Part shown: in pieces, positions 55,164 to 63,888 of the stretch
How positions within the stretch are numbered: the first letter of the stretch is position 1
Layout: every line of letters begins with the position of its first letter
Origin: Caccoplasma sp905210875
Lineage (GTDB): Bacteria; Bacteroidota; Bacteroidia; Bacteroidales; UBA11471
Assembly: GCA_963931635.1 (NCBI GenBank)
Contig: OZ007034.1
Coordinates: forward strand, 868,001 to 932,000
DNA: 64,000 nucleotides
Direction: 5' to 3'
Translations under genes and position numbers: made by a program
Notes under the pieces: model-generated
Seen by the model: only the letters and a program-made list of their open reading frames with translations
What the model was told of the DNA's origin: nothing
The model's database searches: none

Positions 55164-56036
55164 ATGGAAACTGTAAGTGCTAAACCTCAAAAAACTTCAT
55201 TCATCGGGTTCGCCGCCTTCATGATTGTGCTTTTCACCATGCCGCTGGGCCATGCCGCCATGATTATCATGGAAAAGACACTGGGCGAAACCTATCTCAC
55301 CCCCGCCGCTTTTGTGTTGGGACTCCTGGGCGCCGCCCTGGCTATCTGGGGCTTCTACATCAAAAACGAAAACGGAGCCACCTTTGCCGGCCTCATCGGC
55401 GGTCTAATGACCTGGACCGGGTGGATCGAATTCACCTTCGTCTACTTTGCCCGCCGCTACAACGTAGCTCCGGCCATGGAAAACGGTGAAATCGTTACCA
55501 AGCCCGAATACCTCGTCATGATGTCGTCGGTAGGTTTCCTGGCCGTTGTCCTCATGTTCTACATATTCAGCGCTCGCACCCGTTGCGTCTTTTTCTGCTG
55601 GATACAGAAGGTACTGCGCATCAACCGCCACGAAGAGGCACTGCAAACGATACACCGCAACCACTCGCTCACCACTTTTGTAGAGACCAACATCATCTTG
55701 TGGGCCAGTTATCTGCTGCTGATGTTTGCCTACGACGATCATATCCTGGGCGACCGGCACCCGGTTACGGCCTTCATCGCTTTCGGCAGCCTCGTATGGT
55801 CGGCCTATCTCTTTGTAAAGCTCATGAAAATCCGCAAAATAGGCTACGCCATACGTTATGCCATTCCCACGGTCATCATCTTCTGGAATTTCGTCGAAAT
55901 TCTCGGACGCTGGGACCTCTTCCGGGAAATATGGGTCGAACCGGGCGAATACAAGACCGAAATCATCATCATGTTCGTCGTCTTTCTTCTCTTTGCAGGA
56001 GGCCTCTTTCTACGTAAAAAACAAGAAACCAAATAA
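55164..56036 (+). CDS. Polytopic membrane protein of the DUF4857 locus, function unknown
   Basis: A 290-residue protein with about eight membrane segments. I do not recognise its family. Notable polar residues inside or near membranes are GHAAM (about 29-33), WTGWIEFTFVY, and WNFVEILGRWDLFREIW. These could bind a cofactor or metal, but this is speculative. The ATG at 55164 lies 32 bases after the last DUF4857 stop with no promoter or terminator between, so it belongs to the same operon. Confidence 0.65.
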   Translation: METVSAKPQKTSFIGFAAFMIVLFTMPLGHAAMIIMEKTLGETYLTPAAFVLGLLGAALAIWGFYIKNENGATFAGLIGGLMTWTGWIEFTFVYFARRYNVAPAMENGEIVTKPEYLVMMSSVGFLAVVLMFYIFSARTRCVFFCWIQKVLRINRHEEALQTIHRNHSLTTFVETNIILWASYLLLMFAYDDHILGDRHPVTAFIAFGSLVWSAYLFVKLMKIRKIGYAIRYAIPTVIIFWNFVEILGRWDLFREIWVEPGEYKTEIIIMFVVFLLFAGGLFLRKKQETK

Positions 56037-56064
56037 TACTATTCACCTTTAATTAACAAGTCCT

Positions 56065-58278
56065 ATGAAGAAACTATTACTCTTCACGGCGTTCCTCAGC
56101 TGTTTTGCTTTGGGACACGCACAGTCCAAAACCGTGGCTGTGGAAACAGCCGGTACACTCAGTACCCTCATCTCTGCCGATGAAGCTGCTACGCTCACCG
56201 ACCTTACCGTGACCGGTTCCATCAACAAAGCCGACCTCGACACCCTCAACGGTATGCCCGCCCTGGCCACCATCGACCTGAGCGGTGCCAACATCGTGGC
56301 CTCGACCGAGGGCGATGTAACCTACGCCGAGAACACCATTCCCGAGGCATCTTTCATGAGCAACAAGACCTTGGTATCGGTGCTCTTCCCCACCTCGCTC
56401 CAATATATCGGAACCGAGGCTTTTGCCGACTGTATCAACATCAAGGCTATCGACCTGAGCACCTGCCCCAACCTTGTTGAGGTTGGTTACAGAGCCTTCG
56501 GTGGTATCGACGGCCTCGAAAGTCTCTCTTTCAACGGCTGCTCCAAACTCACCACCCTCGGTGATTATGCCTTCTCAAACGATTTCTACATCGCTTCGAT
56601 CGACTTCACCGGCTGCACCAGCCTCTCGACTATCGGGGCTAATGCCTTCAACAACGTGCGCGAAGCTCTCACGACTCTCGACCTGAGCGATTGCACGTCG
56701 CTTACCGTCATCGGAAAAAGCAGCTTCAAATCGTTGAAGAAAATGACCTCGCTCACCCTGCCCGAGAATGTCGAAATCATTGGCATGGGTGCCTTCTATG
56801 CCTGCCAGTCGCTCGAAACCATCACCCTGCCTGCTTCGGTCGACTCCATCGCTCCCCACTCCTTCGGACAACCCAAAGCGATGAAGACCGTTGTATGCCT
56901 CGGCACCGATACCCGCGCCGCCGAAATGGCCTTCTCCAACAATACCTACATCTCTTCGGTCTCGACCAAACCCGCTGAGGAGAACTATGCCGACAAGGGC
57001 TACACCCTCGTCGTGCCCCAGGGCTGCGCCGACACCTACCGTGCCGGTATCGAGTGGGCCAAGTTCCCCTTCATCAACGAAGCTGCCGAAGAGCCTGCCG
57101 ATGGAAAAGTCGTAGCCGTAGAGACCGCTGGTACACTCAGCACCCTCCTTACCGCCGATGAAGCCGCCACTCTTACCGCTCTTACCGTGACCGGTTCCAT
57201 CAACAAAGCCGACCTCGATACCCTCAACGGTATGCCGGCCCTGGCTACCCTCGACCTGAGCGGTGCCAACATCGTGGCCTCGACCGAAGGCGATGTAACC
57301 TACGCCGAGAACACCATTCCCGACGGAACCTTCACCAGCAACAAATCGCTCAAAAACGTCGTGCTCCCCAATTCGCTTGTAACCATCGGCGACGAGGCAT
57401 TCTACATGACCGAGCTCGAAACCGTCGATCTGAGCAACTGCTCCGAGCTGAAAGAGATTCTTGATTATGCCTTCGGGTCAATACAAGAGACCCTCACCAC
57501 TGTCTCTTTCAACGGGTGCTCCAAACTCGAATCGATTGGCGATTATGCTTTCACCAACGATAAGGTAATCGCTTCGATCGACTTCACCGGTTGCACCAGC
57601 CTCACCACCCTCGGTAACCGTGCCTTCCTCAACCTCAACTCTGCTCTCGAAACAATCGATTTGAGCGACTGCTCCGCCATGGAAAAAATCGGCGACAACT
57701 GCTTCCGCGGCTGTAAAGTAGCCACCTCGATTATCCTGCCCGAAGGAGCAAAGGTCATCGGCGAGAATGCCTTCTACCAATGCAACGCCGTTGAGACCAT
57801 CACCATTCCCGCATCGGTCGACTCCATCGCTCCCTATGCTTTCTATCAGCCCAAAGCGTTGAAGACTGTCGTATGCCTCGGCACCGACACCAAAGCCGCC
57901 GAACGCGCTTTCACCAGCGTACTCTCGTCTAAACCCGCCGAAGAGAACTACAACGACCTGGGCTACACCCTCGTCGTACCCAAAGGCTGTGCCGACACCT
58001 ACCGCGCCGGCATCGAGTGGGCCAAGTTCGCCGTCATCAACGAGTCGACTTCTGCCATCGAGAGCGTTGAAAGCAACAGCACAACGGCCGTTTACGCTAC
58101 CTCCGATGCCATCGTTGTCGAAGGTGCCGCTGCCGGCACACCGGTAACCGTCATCGCCCTGAGTGGCGCTCAGGTGAAGAGTGCCGTGGCCGACGGTTCG
58201 GCTCTCTCGCTGACCCTCGACATGAAGGGTATCTTCCTGGTAAAAGTGGGCAACGAGGTATTCAAAGTCGTTCTCTAA
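56065..58278 (+). CDS. BspA-like leucine-rich repeat protein with internal duplication and T9SS tail
   Basis: A 737-residue secreted protein. A signal peptide (1-20, ending HAQ) leads to two consecutive, nearly identical units of about 325 residues (22-347 and 348-670), each starting VAVETAGTLSTL and containing LRR_5/BspA-type repeats such as IDLSGAN, LTTLGDYAF and SIDFTGCTSLS. The final roughly 65 residues (VYATSDAIVVEG, VIALSGAQV, KGIFLVKVGNEVFKVVL) fit the type A C-terminal sorting domain of the type IX secretion system. It should be displayed on or released from the cell surface. It closes the 13-gene operon. Confidence 0.85.
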   Translation: MKKLLLFTAFLSCFALGHAQSKTVAVETAGTLSTLISADEAATLTDLTVTGSINKADLDTLNGMPALATIDLSGANIVASTEGDVTYAENTIPEASFMSNKTLVSVLFPTSLQYIGTEAFADCINIKAIDLSTCPNLVEVGYRAFGGIDGLESLSFNGCSKLTTLGDYAFSNDFYIASIDFTGCTSLSTIGANAFNNVREALTTLDLSDCTSLTVIGKSSFKSLKKMTSLTLPENVEIIGMGAFYACQSLETITLPASVDSIAPHSFGQPKAMKTVVCLGTDTRAAEMAFSNNTYISSVSTKPAEENYADKGYTLVVPQGCADTYRAGIEWAKFPFINEAAEEPADGKVVAVETAGTLSTLLTADEAATLTALTVTGSINKADLDTLNGMPALATLDLSGANIVASTEGDVTYAENTIPDGTFTSNKSLKNVVLPNSLVTIGDEAFYMTELETVDLSNCSELKEILDYAFGSIQETLTTVSFNGCSKLESIGDYAFTNDKVIASIDFTGCTSLTTLGNRAFLNLNSALETIDLSDCSAMEKIGDNCFRGCKVATSIILPEGAKVIGENAFYQCNAVETITIPASVDSIAPYAFYQPKALKTVVCLGTDTKAAERAFTSVLSSKPAEENYNDLGYTLVVPKGCADTYRAGIEWAKFAVINESTSAIESVESNSTTAVYATSDAIVVEGAAAGTPVTVIALSGAQVKSAVADGSALSLTLDMKGIFLVKVGNEVFKVVL

Positions 58279-58301
58279 ACACTTCGTTTCTCTTCCATAC
58301 A

Positions 58302-58342
58302 GAACCCCCCGCCGGCCGATTGGCCAACGGGGGGTTCTTTTT
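58302..58342 (+). terminator. Strong terminator at the end of the SusCD-DUF4857-LRR operon
   Basis: GAACCCCCCG (58302-58311) pairs with CGGGGGGTTC (58328-58337), with an inner GGCC/GGCC pairing, and five Ts follow. Confidence 0.93.
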
Positions 58343-58445
58343 ATCCGCAACGCCAAATTTGGGAAAAAGATACTTACTTCTTACTCACATCAATCAGCGC
58401 GACTTCATAACACTCGCGAAAAAAGGCTAAAAACAGGTAAAACAA

Positions 58446-58479
58446 AAAAGGCCGCTTGCCCGATGGCAAGCGGCCTTTT
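58446..58479 (-). terminator. Terminator of the tRNA-Asn pair
   Basis: A perfect 15-bp stem (58446-58460 with 58465-58479) with loop CGAT. On the minus strand it ends in six Ts and lies just past the second tRNA. Confidence 0.88.
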
Positions 58480-58482
58480 CGG

Positions 58483-58556
58483 CTCTTCAGGTAGGACTTG
58501 AACCTACGACCCTCTGATTAACAGTCAGATGCTCTAACCGACTGAGCTACTGAAGA
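58483..58556 (-). tRNA. tRNA-Asn(GTT), promoter-distal copy
   Basis: A 74-base cloverleaf on the minus strand: acceptor TCTTCAG/CTGAAGA, D arm GCTCAGTCGGTTAGAGC, anticodon loop CTGTTAA (GTT), T arm GTAGG-TTCAAGT-CCTAC, discriminator G. CCA is not encoded. Identical to the second copy. Confidence 0.96.
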
Positions 58557-58600
58557 ATAAATGATGTATGTTTCGATTCCGCACCCGGAATTTTTTGTGG

Positions 58601-58674
58601 CTCTTCAGGTAGGACTTGAACCTACGACCCTCTGATTAACAGTCAGATGCTCTAACCGACTGAGCTACTGAAGA
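58601..58674 (-). tRNA. tRNA-Asn(GTT), promoter-proximal copy
   Basis: Same 74-base sequence as the tRNA at 58483-58556, 44 bases away on the same strand; both probably come from one precursor. Confidence 0.96.
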
Positions 58675-58699
58675 AGATAACATTCCTAAAAATGCAGGG

Positions 58700-58707
58700 C
58701 AAAAGTA
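58700..58707 (-). promoter_or_regulatory. -7 element (TACTTTTG) for the tRNA-Asn pair
   Basis: Minus-strand TACTTTTG 25 bases before the first tRNA. Confidence 0.55.
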
Positions 58708-58730
58708 ATGTGTTATTTCCAATTATGCAA

Positions 58731-58738
58731 TATATTTG
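58731..58738 (+). promoter_or_regulatory. -7 element (TATATTTG) for the S41 peptidase operon
   Basis: Exact TAnnTTTG, 43 bases before the ATG at 58782; divergent from the tRNA-Asn promoter. Confidence 0.5.
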
Positions 58739-58781
58739 TGGAAAAATTTCTCACTCTTTTCCGAAAACAACCCTCAAAGAT

Positions 58782-60479
58782 ATGCACAACGTTCTATTTT
58801 CAATCCGAAGTCTGGCCTTGACCTCAGCCCTGTTTCTCACGGGAAATCTCCTCTCGGCTCAAAACAACGACAAGACTTTTGACACAGCCAAAAGCATTTC
58901 GGTATTCAACTCGGTATTGAAAGAGCTCAATACGCTCTATGTCGACACCTTCGACCTCGACAATATGGTAGAGAAAGGCATCAACACCATGCTCTACACG
59001 CTCGACCCTTACACCACCTACATTCCCGAGACCGAGACCGAAGACTTCAAGTTCATGACCACGGGCGAATATGGAGGCATAGGCTCGCTCATTACCTACC
59101 GCGACAGCTTTACCTACATTGCCGAGCCTTACGAGGGACTACCCGCCCAGGTGTGCGGACTGAAAGCCGGCGACAAGATTCTGCGGGTCGACTCGGTATC
59201 GGCCGTGGGACTGCCGTCGGACAAGGTGAGCGAACGGCTCAAAGGCCCGGCCAACACCATCGTGCGCGTCGTCGTGGAACGCCCCGTGACACTCGACACG
59301 CTCACCTTCGACATCGTGCGCAAGAAAATCACCCTGCCGGCCGTTCCCTATTACGGCGTGCGCGACGGGGGAGTGGGTTACATCTACCTGCAAAGTTTCA
59401 CCGACAAGGCAGCGGCCGAAGTGAAAGAGGCCTTCCTCGACCTGAAAAAGAACAGCCACATCTCCTCGCTCATACTCGACCTGCGGGGCAACCCCGGCGG
59501 TATTCTCGACGAGGCGCTGCAAATCATCAACTACTTCGTGCCCAAAGGCACCGAGATACTCTCGACCCGCGGCCGCATCAGCCAGTGGGACAAGACCTAC
59601 AAGACCACCCAGAAACCTCTCGACGAGAAAATACCGCTGGTCGTTCTCATCAACGGTGAGTCGGCCTCGGCCTCGGAAATCGTGGCCGGTACGCTGCAAG
59701 ACCTCGACCGCGCCGTCGTCGTGGGCGAACGCTCCTTCGGAAAAGGTCTCGTGCAGACCACCCGCCCCATGCCCTACAACGGCATGATAAAAATCACCAC
59801 CTCGAAATACTACATTCCCAGCGGCCGCTCGATACAGGCCATCGACTACTCCCACCGCAACGCCGCCGGACGTGCCGAACGCATTCCCGACAGCCTCACC
59901 ACCGCCTATACCACCGCAGCCGGACGCATCGTGCGCGACGGCGGCGGCATCACCCCCGACGTGAAAGTGGAGCTGGAACAGATACCCAACATCGTGTACT
60001 ACCTGGTCAACGACATGTACATCTTCCGCTACGCCACCCGCTTTGCCCAGCAACACGACACGATAGCTCCCATCGAGGCATTTGTCATAGACGACGATAT
60101 ATACAACGACTTCAAGGCGTATGTACAGAGCCAGAACTTCACCTACGACCGCCGCTCCCAGAAGGTTCTCGACGAGTTGCGCAAATGGGCCGAGTTTGAA
60201 GGCTACCTCACTGACATCACCCCCGAAATCGACTCCCTGTCGAAGAAGTTGTCGCACAACCTCGACCACGACTTTGCCAACTTCCGCGACGAAATAGCCC
60301 AGCAGCTCGCCTTCGAAATCGTCAAGCGCTACTACTACCAGAAGGGAGAGATATGCGAGAGCCTCAAAGACGACCCCATCGTGAAACGGGCCCAGGAGAT
60401 ACTGCTAGACCCGCGGCAATACCGCACGATACTGCAACCCGAGAAGAGCGCGGCCGACCGTAAGGAGAAGAAGTCATGA
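58782..60479 (+). CDS. S41 carboxy-terminal processing protease (CtpA/Prc type)
   Basis: A 565-residue periplasmic protease. The ATG at 58782 is chosen because it gives a signal peptide (residues 1-27, LLSAQ); an earlier in-frame ATG would precede the promoter. A PDZ domain (about 95-190; GGIGSLI, GLKAGDKILRVD) is followed by the S41 core with the catalytic serine in GESASASEIVAG and the general-base lysine in ERSFGKGLVQ. A C-terminal helical region of about 130 residues follows. It overlaps the NUDIX gene by four bases. Confidence 0.92.
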   Translation: MHNVLFSIRSLALTSALFLTGNLLSAQNNDKTFDTAKSISVFNSVLKELNTLYVDTFDLDNMVEKGINTMLYTLDPYTTYIPETETEDFKFMTTGEYGGIGSLITYRDSFTYIAEPYEGLPAQVCGLKAGDKILRVDSVSAVGLPSDKVSERLKGPANTIVRVVVERPVTLDTLTFDIVRKKITLPAVPYYGVRDGGVGYIYLQSFTDKAAAEVKEAFLDLKKNSHISSLILDLRGNPGGILDEALQIINYFVPKGTEILSTRGRISQWDKTYKTTQKPLDEKIPLVVLINGESASASEIVAGTLQDLDRAVVVGERSFGKGLVQTTRPMPYNGMIKITTSKYYIPSGRSIQAIDYSHRNAAGRAERIPDSLTTAYTTAAGRIVRDGGGITPDVKVELEQIPNIVYYLVNDMYIFRYATRFAQQHDTIAPIEAFVIDDDIYNDFKAYVQSQNFTYDRRSQKVLDELRKWAEFEGYLTDITPEIDSLSKKLSHNLDHDFANFRDEIAQQLAFEIVKRYYYQKGEICESLKDDPIVKRAQEILLDPRQYRTILQPEKSAADRKEKKS

Positions 60480-61012
60480 GCGCGACAACACCGCTTCTCG
60501 ACCCCTTCGGCTACTGTCCGCACTGCGGCTCGGCCCGGTTTGTCGATAACAACGCCCAGTCGAAGCGCTGCCTCGACTGCGGCCTCATCTACTACATCAA
60601 CCCCAAGGCGGCGGTCGTGGCCCTCATCACCAACGACGAAGGCGACATACTCGTGTGCCGCCGCGCCAAAGAGCCGGCCCGCGGCACGCTCGACCTGCCG
60701 GGCGGATTTACCGACCTCGACGAGACCGCCGAGGAGGCCGTGGCCCGCGAAGTGCGGGAAGAGACCACACTCACCGTCGTTGCCACACACTACCTCTTCT
60801 CCCTGCCCAACCGCTACACCTACGGCGGACTTACCGTGCCTACGATGGATCTCTTCTTTGAATGTCGCGTAGCTGACACCCGGGGGCTCGAAGCCCACGA
60901 CGATGTGGCCGCCGCCCGGTTTATGAAACGCGACGAAATCGACCCCGCCGACTTCGGGCTGGCCTCGATACGCCGCGGCATCGCCCGTATTCTGGGGCGG
61001 GCGGCCGAGTAG
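60476..61012 (+). CDS. NUDIX hydrolase with N-terminal zinc ribbon
   Basis: A 178-residue protein. Residues 11-37 are a zinc ribbon (Cys14, Cys17, Cys32, Cys35) as in NudC-like enzymes, then a NUDIX box GGFTDLDETAEEAVAREVREET (76-97) with catalytic glutamates 95-96; the glycine near the end of the box is Thr98. It hydrolyses a nucleoside diphosphate linked to another group; the substrate is not predictable. The start overlaps the S41 peptidase stop (ATGA). Confidence 0.9.
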   Translation: MSATTPLLDPFGYCPHCGSARFVDNNAQSKRCLDCGLIYYINPKAAVVALITNDEGDILVCRRAKEPARGTLDLPGGFTDLDETAEEAVAREVREETTLTVVATHYLFSLPNRYTYGGLTVPTMDLFFECRVADTRGLEAHDDVAAARFMKRDEIDPADFGLASIRRGIARILGRAAE

Positions 61013-61230
61013 CCTACCCGACACTTTTTCCCCCTCACCGAAACCCCACCCGCAATAGCCCGATACCCGCCGCCACTCCCTGCGGAGAGAAAGGGTAGGA
61101 GAGGGGTACCCCGTACCCCTCCACATCGCTGCTCTGCAGCAGGCGGGAAGAGAGTCTTTCACACCCTTCGCCACGGGAGAGGCCGTCAACAAAAAATTTT
61201 CACCGGCTTGCCATTGCCCGAGCTTTTCAC
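61013..61230. other. Intergenic stretch before mutS, no gene found
   Basis: About 220 bases that hold no supportable gene. An 8-bp palindromic stem AGGGGTAC/GTACCCCT (61102-61109 and 61113-61120, loop CCC) lies inside, without a T tract. Confidence 0.5.
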
Positions 61231-61238
61231 TACCTTTG
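61231..61238 (+). promoter_or_regulatory. -7 element (TACCTTTG) for mutS
   Basis: Exact TAnnTTTG with CTTG ending 20 bases upstream; it is 33 bases before the GTG start. Confidence 0.6.
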
Positions 61239-61263
61239 TCTGCTCATCAAAACAAGAAATTCC

Positions 61264-63885
61264 GTGGCAAAAGAGATGGTCGAAACCCCGCTCATGAAGC
61301 AGTACATCGAGATGAAAGCCGTTCACCCCGATGCCATACTGCTGTTCAGGGTAGGAGACTTTTACGAAACCTTTTCCGACGACGCCATCACGACGTCGGA
61401 GATACTGGGCATCACCCTCACCCGGCGGGCCAACGGAGCCGCCCAGTATGTCGAGCTGGCAGGCTTTCCCCACCATGCTCTCGACACCTATCTGCCCAAA
61501 CTGGTACGCGCCGGCAAGCGGGTCGCCATCTGCGAACAGCTCGAAGACCCGAAACTGGCCAAAAAGCTGGTCAAGCGCGGCATCACCGAGCTGGTAACCC
61601 CCGGCGTCTCCATCGACGACAACATACTCGACCATAAGGAGAACAACTTCCTGGCCGGCGTACACTTCGGCAAGAACGGACAGTGCGGCGTGGCCTTCCT
61701 CGACATCTCCACCGGCGAATTCCTCACGGCCGAGGGCAACTACGACTATGTCGACAAGCTGCTGGGAAATTTCCAGCCCAAAGAGATACTCTTCGAGCGC
61801 AGCCACCGCAAGCAGTTCGAGGAGCACTTCGGCAACCGCTACTTCACCTTCGAACTCGACGACTGGATATTCACCGAGGAGGCGGCCACCGAACGGCTGC
61901 TGCGCCACTTCGGCACCAAAAACCTCAAAGGTTTCGGCGTGCAGAATCTCAAACTGGGCATCGTCGCCTCGGGCGCGCTGCTGCACTACCTCGACATTAC
62001 CCAGCACACCCACATCTCACACATACTCTCCCTGGCCCGCATCGAGGCCGACCGCTACGTGCGCCTCGACAAGTTTACCGTGCGCAGCCTCGAACTGCTC
62101 TCCACGATGAACGAAGGCGGCAAGAGCCTGCTCGACATCATCGACCGCACGGTGAGCCCCATGGGTGCGCGCCTGCTCAAACGGTGGATTACCTTCCCGC
62201 TGAAAGAGGTGGCCCCCATACGCGACCGTCAGGAGGTGGTAGAGTTTTTCTTCCGCCACCCCGAAGCCAAGGAGCTCATCGACCGCCAGCTCGCGCTCAT
62301 CGGCGACCTCGAACGCCTCATCTCCAAAGTGGCCGTGGGGCGCATCACCCCGCGTGAGACGGTGCAGTTGCGGGTGGCCCTGTCGGCCATAGAGCCGATA
62401 CGCGACTGCTGCCAGTCGGCCGACGAAGAGGTGCTCCGCCACATCGCCGCACAACTCAACCCCTGCACCCTCATACGCGACCGCATCGAGCGCGAAATCT
62501 CGCCCGACGCCCCCTCGCTCACCAACCGCGGCGGCATCATTGCCCGCGGCGTGAATGCCGAACTCGACGAGTTGCGCGACATCTCGGGCTCGGGCAAGGA
62601 CTACCTCCTGCACCTGCAACAGCGCGAGAGCGAACGCACCGGCATACCCAGTCTCAAAATCGGCTACAACAACGTCTTCGGCTACTACATCGAGGTGCGC
62701 AACACCCACAAGGACAAGGTGCCCCAGGAGTGGATTCGCAAACAGACCCTTGTCAGCGCCGAGCGCTACATCACCCAGGAGCTGAAAGAGTATGAAGAGA
62801 AAATTCTCGGCGCCGAAGAGAAGATACTCGCGCTCGAAACACGCCTCTTCAACGACCTGGTGCAGGCCGTCGCCGACTACATTCCGGCCATACAGCTCGA
62901 CGCCAACCTCATAGCCCGCATCGACTGCCTGCTCTCCTTTGCCAAGGCGGCCGAGGAGTACCACTACATACGCCCCGAGGTGAACGACTCCCTCACCATC
63001 GACATCAAGGAGGGACGGCACCCCGTCATCGAACGGCAGATGCCTCCCGGCGAGAGCTACATCTCCAACAGCGTAACGCTCGACAACGACCACCAGCAAA
63101 TCATCATGATTACGGGTCCCAACATGGCCGGTAAGTCGGCCCTCCTGCGACAGACGGCCCTCATCGTCATCATGGCGCAGATAGGCAGCTATGTGCCGGC
63201 CGAAGCCGCCCACATAGGCATTGTCGACAAGGTCTTCACCCGCGTGGGTGCCTCGGACAACATCTCGCTGGGCGAGTCGACCTTCATGGTGGAGATGAAC
63301 GAGGCGGCCGACATTCTCAACAACCTCTCCGACCGCAGCCTCGTGCTCTTCGACGAGCTGGGCCGCGGCACCAGCACCTACGACGGCATCTCCATCGCCT
63401 GGGCCATCGTAGAGTACATACACGAGCACCGGCGCGCCCGGGCCAAGACCCTCTTTGCCACCCACTACCACGAACTCAACGAGATGGAGAAGAGCTTCCA
63501 CCGCATTGCCAACTACAACGTGTCGGTAAAGGAGGTCGACAACCGGGTCATCTTCCTGCGCAAACTGGTACGCGGCGGCAGCGAACACAGCTTCGGTATC
63601 CACGTAGCCCGGCTGGCCGGCATGCCCCAGGCCATCGTGCAACGGGCCAACGAGATACTCCACCAGCTCGAAACCGACAACCGCAAAAACGGTATCGCCG
63701 TGCCTCAGGAAAAGAAAAAAGCCACGGCCGGCGGCGGAGGCATGCAGCTCAGCTTCTTCCAGCTCGACGACCCCGTACTCTCGCAGGTGCGCGACGAAAT
63801 TCTGCACACCGACATCAACAACCTCACCCCCGTAGAGGCACTCAACAAGCTCAACGACATACGCAAAATCATCACCGGCAAATAA
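61264..63885 (+). CDS. mutS: DNA mismatch repair protein MutS
   Basis: An 873-residue mismatch-recognition ATPase. The mismatch-wedging Phe-x-Glu is FYE at 33-35, in domain I. Walker A is GPNMAGKS (618-625), and Walker B with the ABC signature region is VLFDELGRGTSTYDG. The C-terminus carries the helix-turn-helix dimerisation part. The start is GTG at 61264, giving MAKEMVETPLMKQY; an ATG 12 bases later is a possible alternative. Confidence 0.96.
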   Translation: MAKEMVETPLMKQYIEMKAVHPDAILLFRVGDFYETFSDDAITTSEILGITLTRRANGAAQYVELAGFPHHALDTYLPKLVRAGKRVAICEQLEDPKLAKKLVKRGITELVTPGVSIDDNILDHKENNFLAGVHFGKNGQCGVAFLDISTGEFLTAEGNYDYVDKLLGNFQPKEILFERSHRKQFEEHFGNRYFTFELDDWIFTEEAATERLLRHFGTKNLKGFGVQNLKLGIVASGALLHYLDITQHTHISHILSLARIEADRYVRLDKFTVRSLELLSTMNEGGKSLLDIIDRTVSPMGARLLKRWITFPLKEVAPIRDRQEVVEFFFRHPEAKELIDRQLALIGDLERLISKVAVGRITPRETVQLRVALSAIEPIRDCCQSADEEVLRHIAAQLNPCTLIRDRIEREISPDAPSLTNRGGIIARGVNAELDELRDISGSGKDYLLHLQQRESERTGIPSLKIGYNNVFGYYIEVRNTHKDKVPQEWIRKQTLVSAERYITQELKEYEEKILGAEEKILALETRLFNDLVQAVADYIPAIQLDANLIARIDCLLSFAKAAEEYHYIRPEVNDSLTIDIKEGRHPVIERQMPPGESYISNSVTLDNDHQQIIMITGPNMAGKSALLRQTALIVIMAQIGSYVPAEAAHIGIVDKVFTRVGASDNISLGESTFMVEMNEAADILNNLSDRSLVLFDELGRGTSTYDGISIAWAIVEYIHEHRRARAKTLFATHYHELNEMEKSFHRIANYNVSVKEVDNRVIFLRKLVRGGSEHSFGIHVARLAGMPQAIVQRANEILHQLETDNRKNGIAVPQEKKKATAGGGGMQLSFFQLDDPVLSQVRDEILHTDINNLTPVEALNKLNDIRKIITGK

Positions 63886-63888
63886 CCC

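Noticed and set aside
56134..57327. Near-identical direct repeats as a sign of a mobile element
   Set aside because: Both copies lie in one reading frame of the LRR protein and mark an internal domain duplication; no transposase or terminal repeats are near.
58483..58674. Tandem direct repeat as a possible CRISPR or attachment site
   Set aside because: The repeats are complete tRNA-Asn genes; there are only two copies and no integrase or cas gene.
58692..58781. Upstream in-frame ATG for the S41 peptidase
   Set aside because: It would precede the promoter element and bury the signal peptide 30 residues inside.
61102..61120. Palindrome AGGGGTAC-CCC-GTACCCCT as a terminator after the NUDIX gene
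   Set aside because: No T tract follows and the stem is short; recorded only as a palindrome within the gap.
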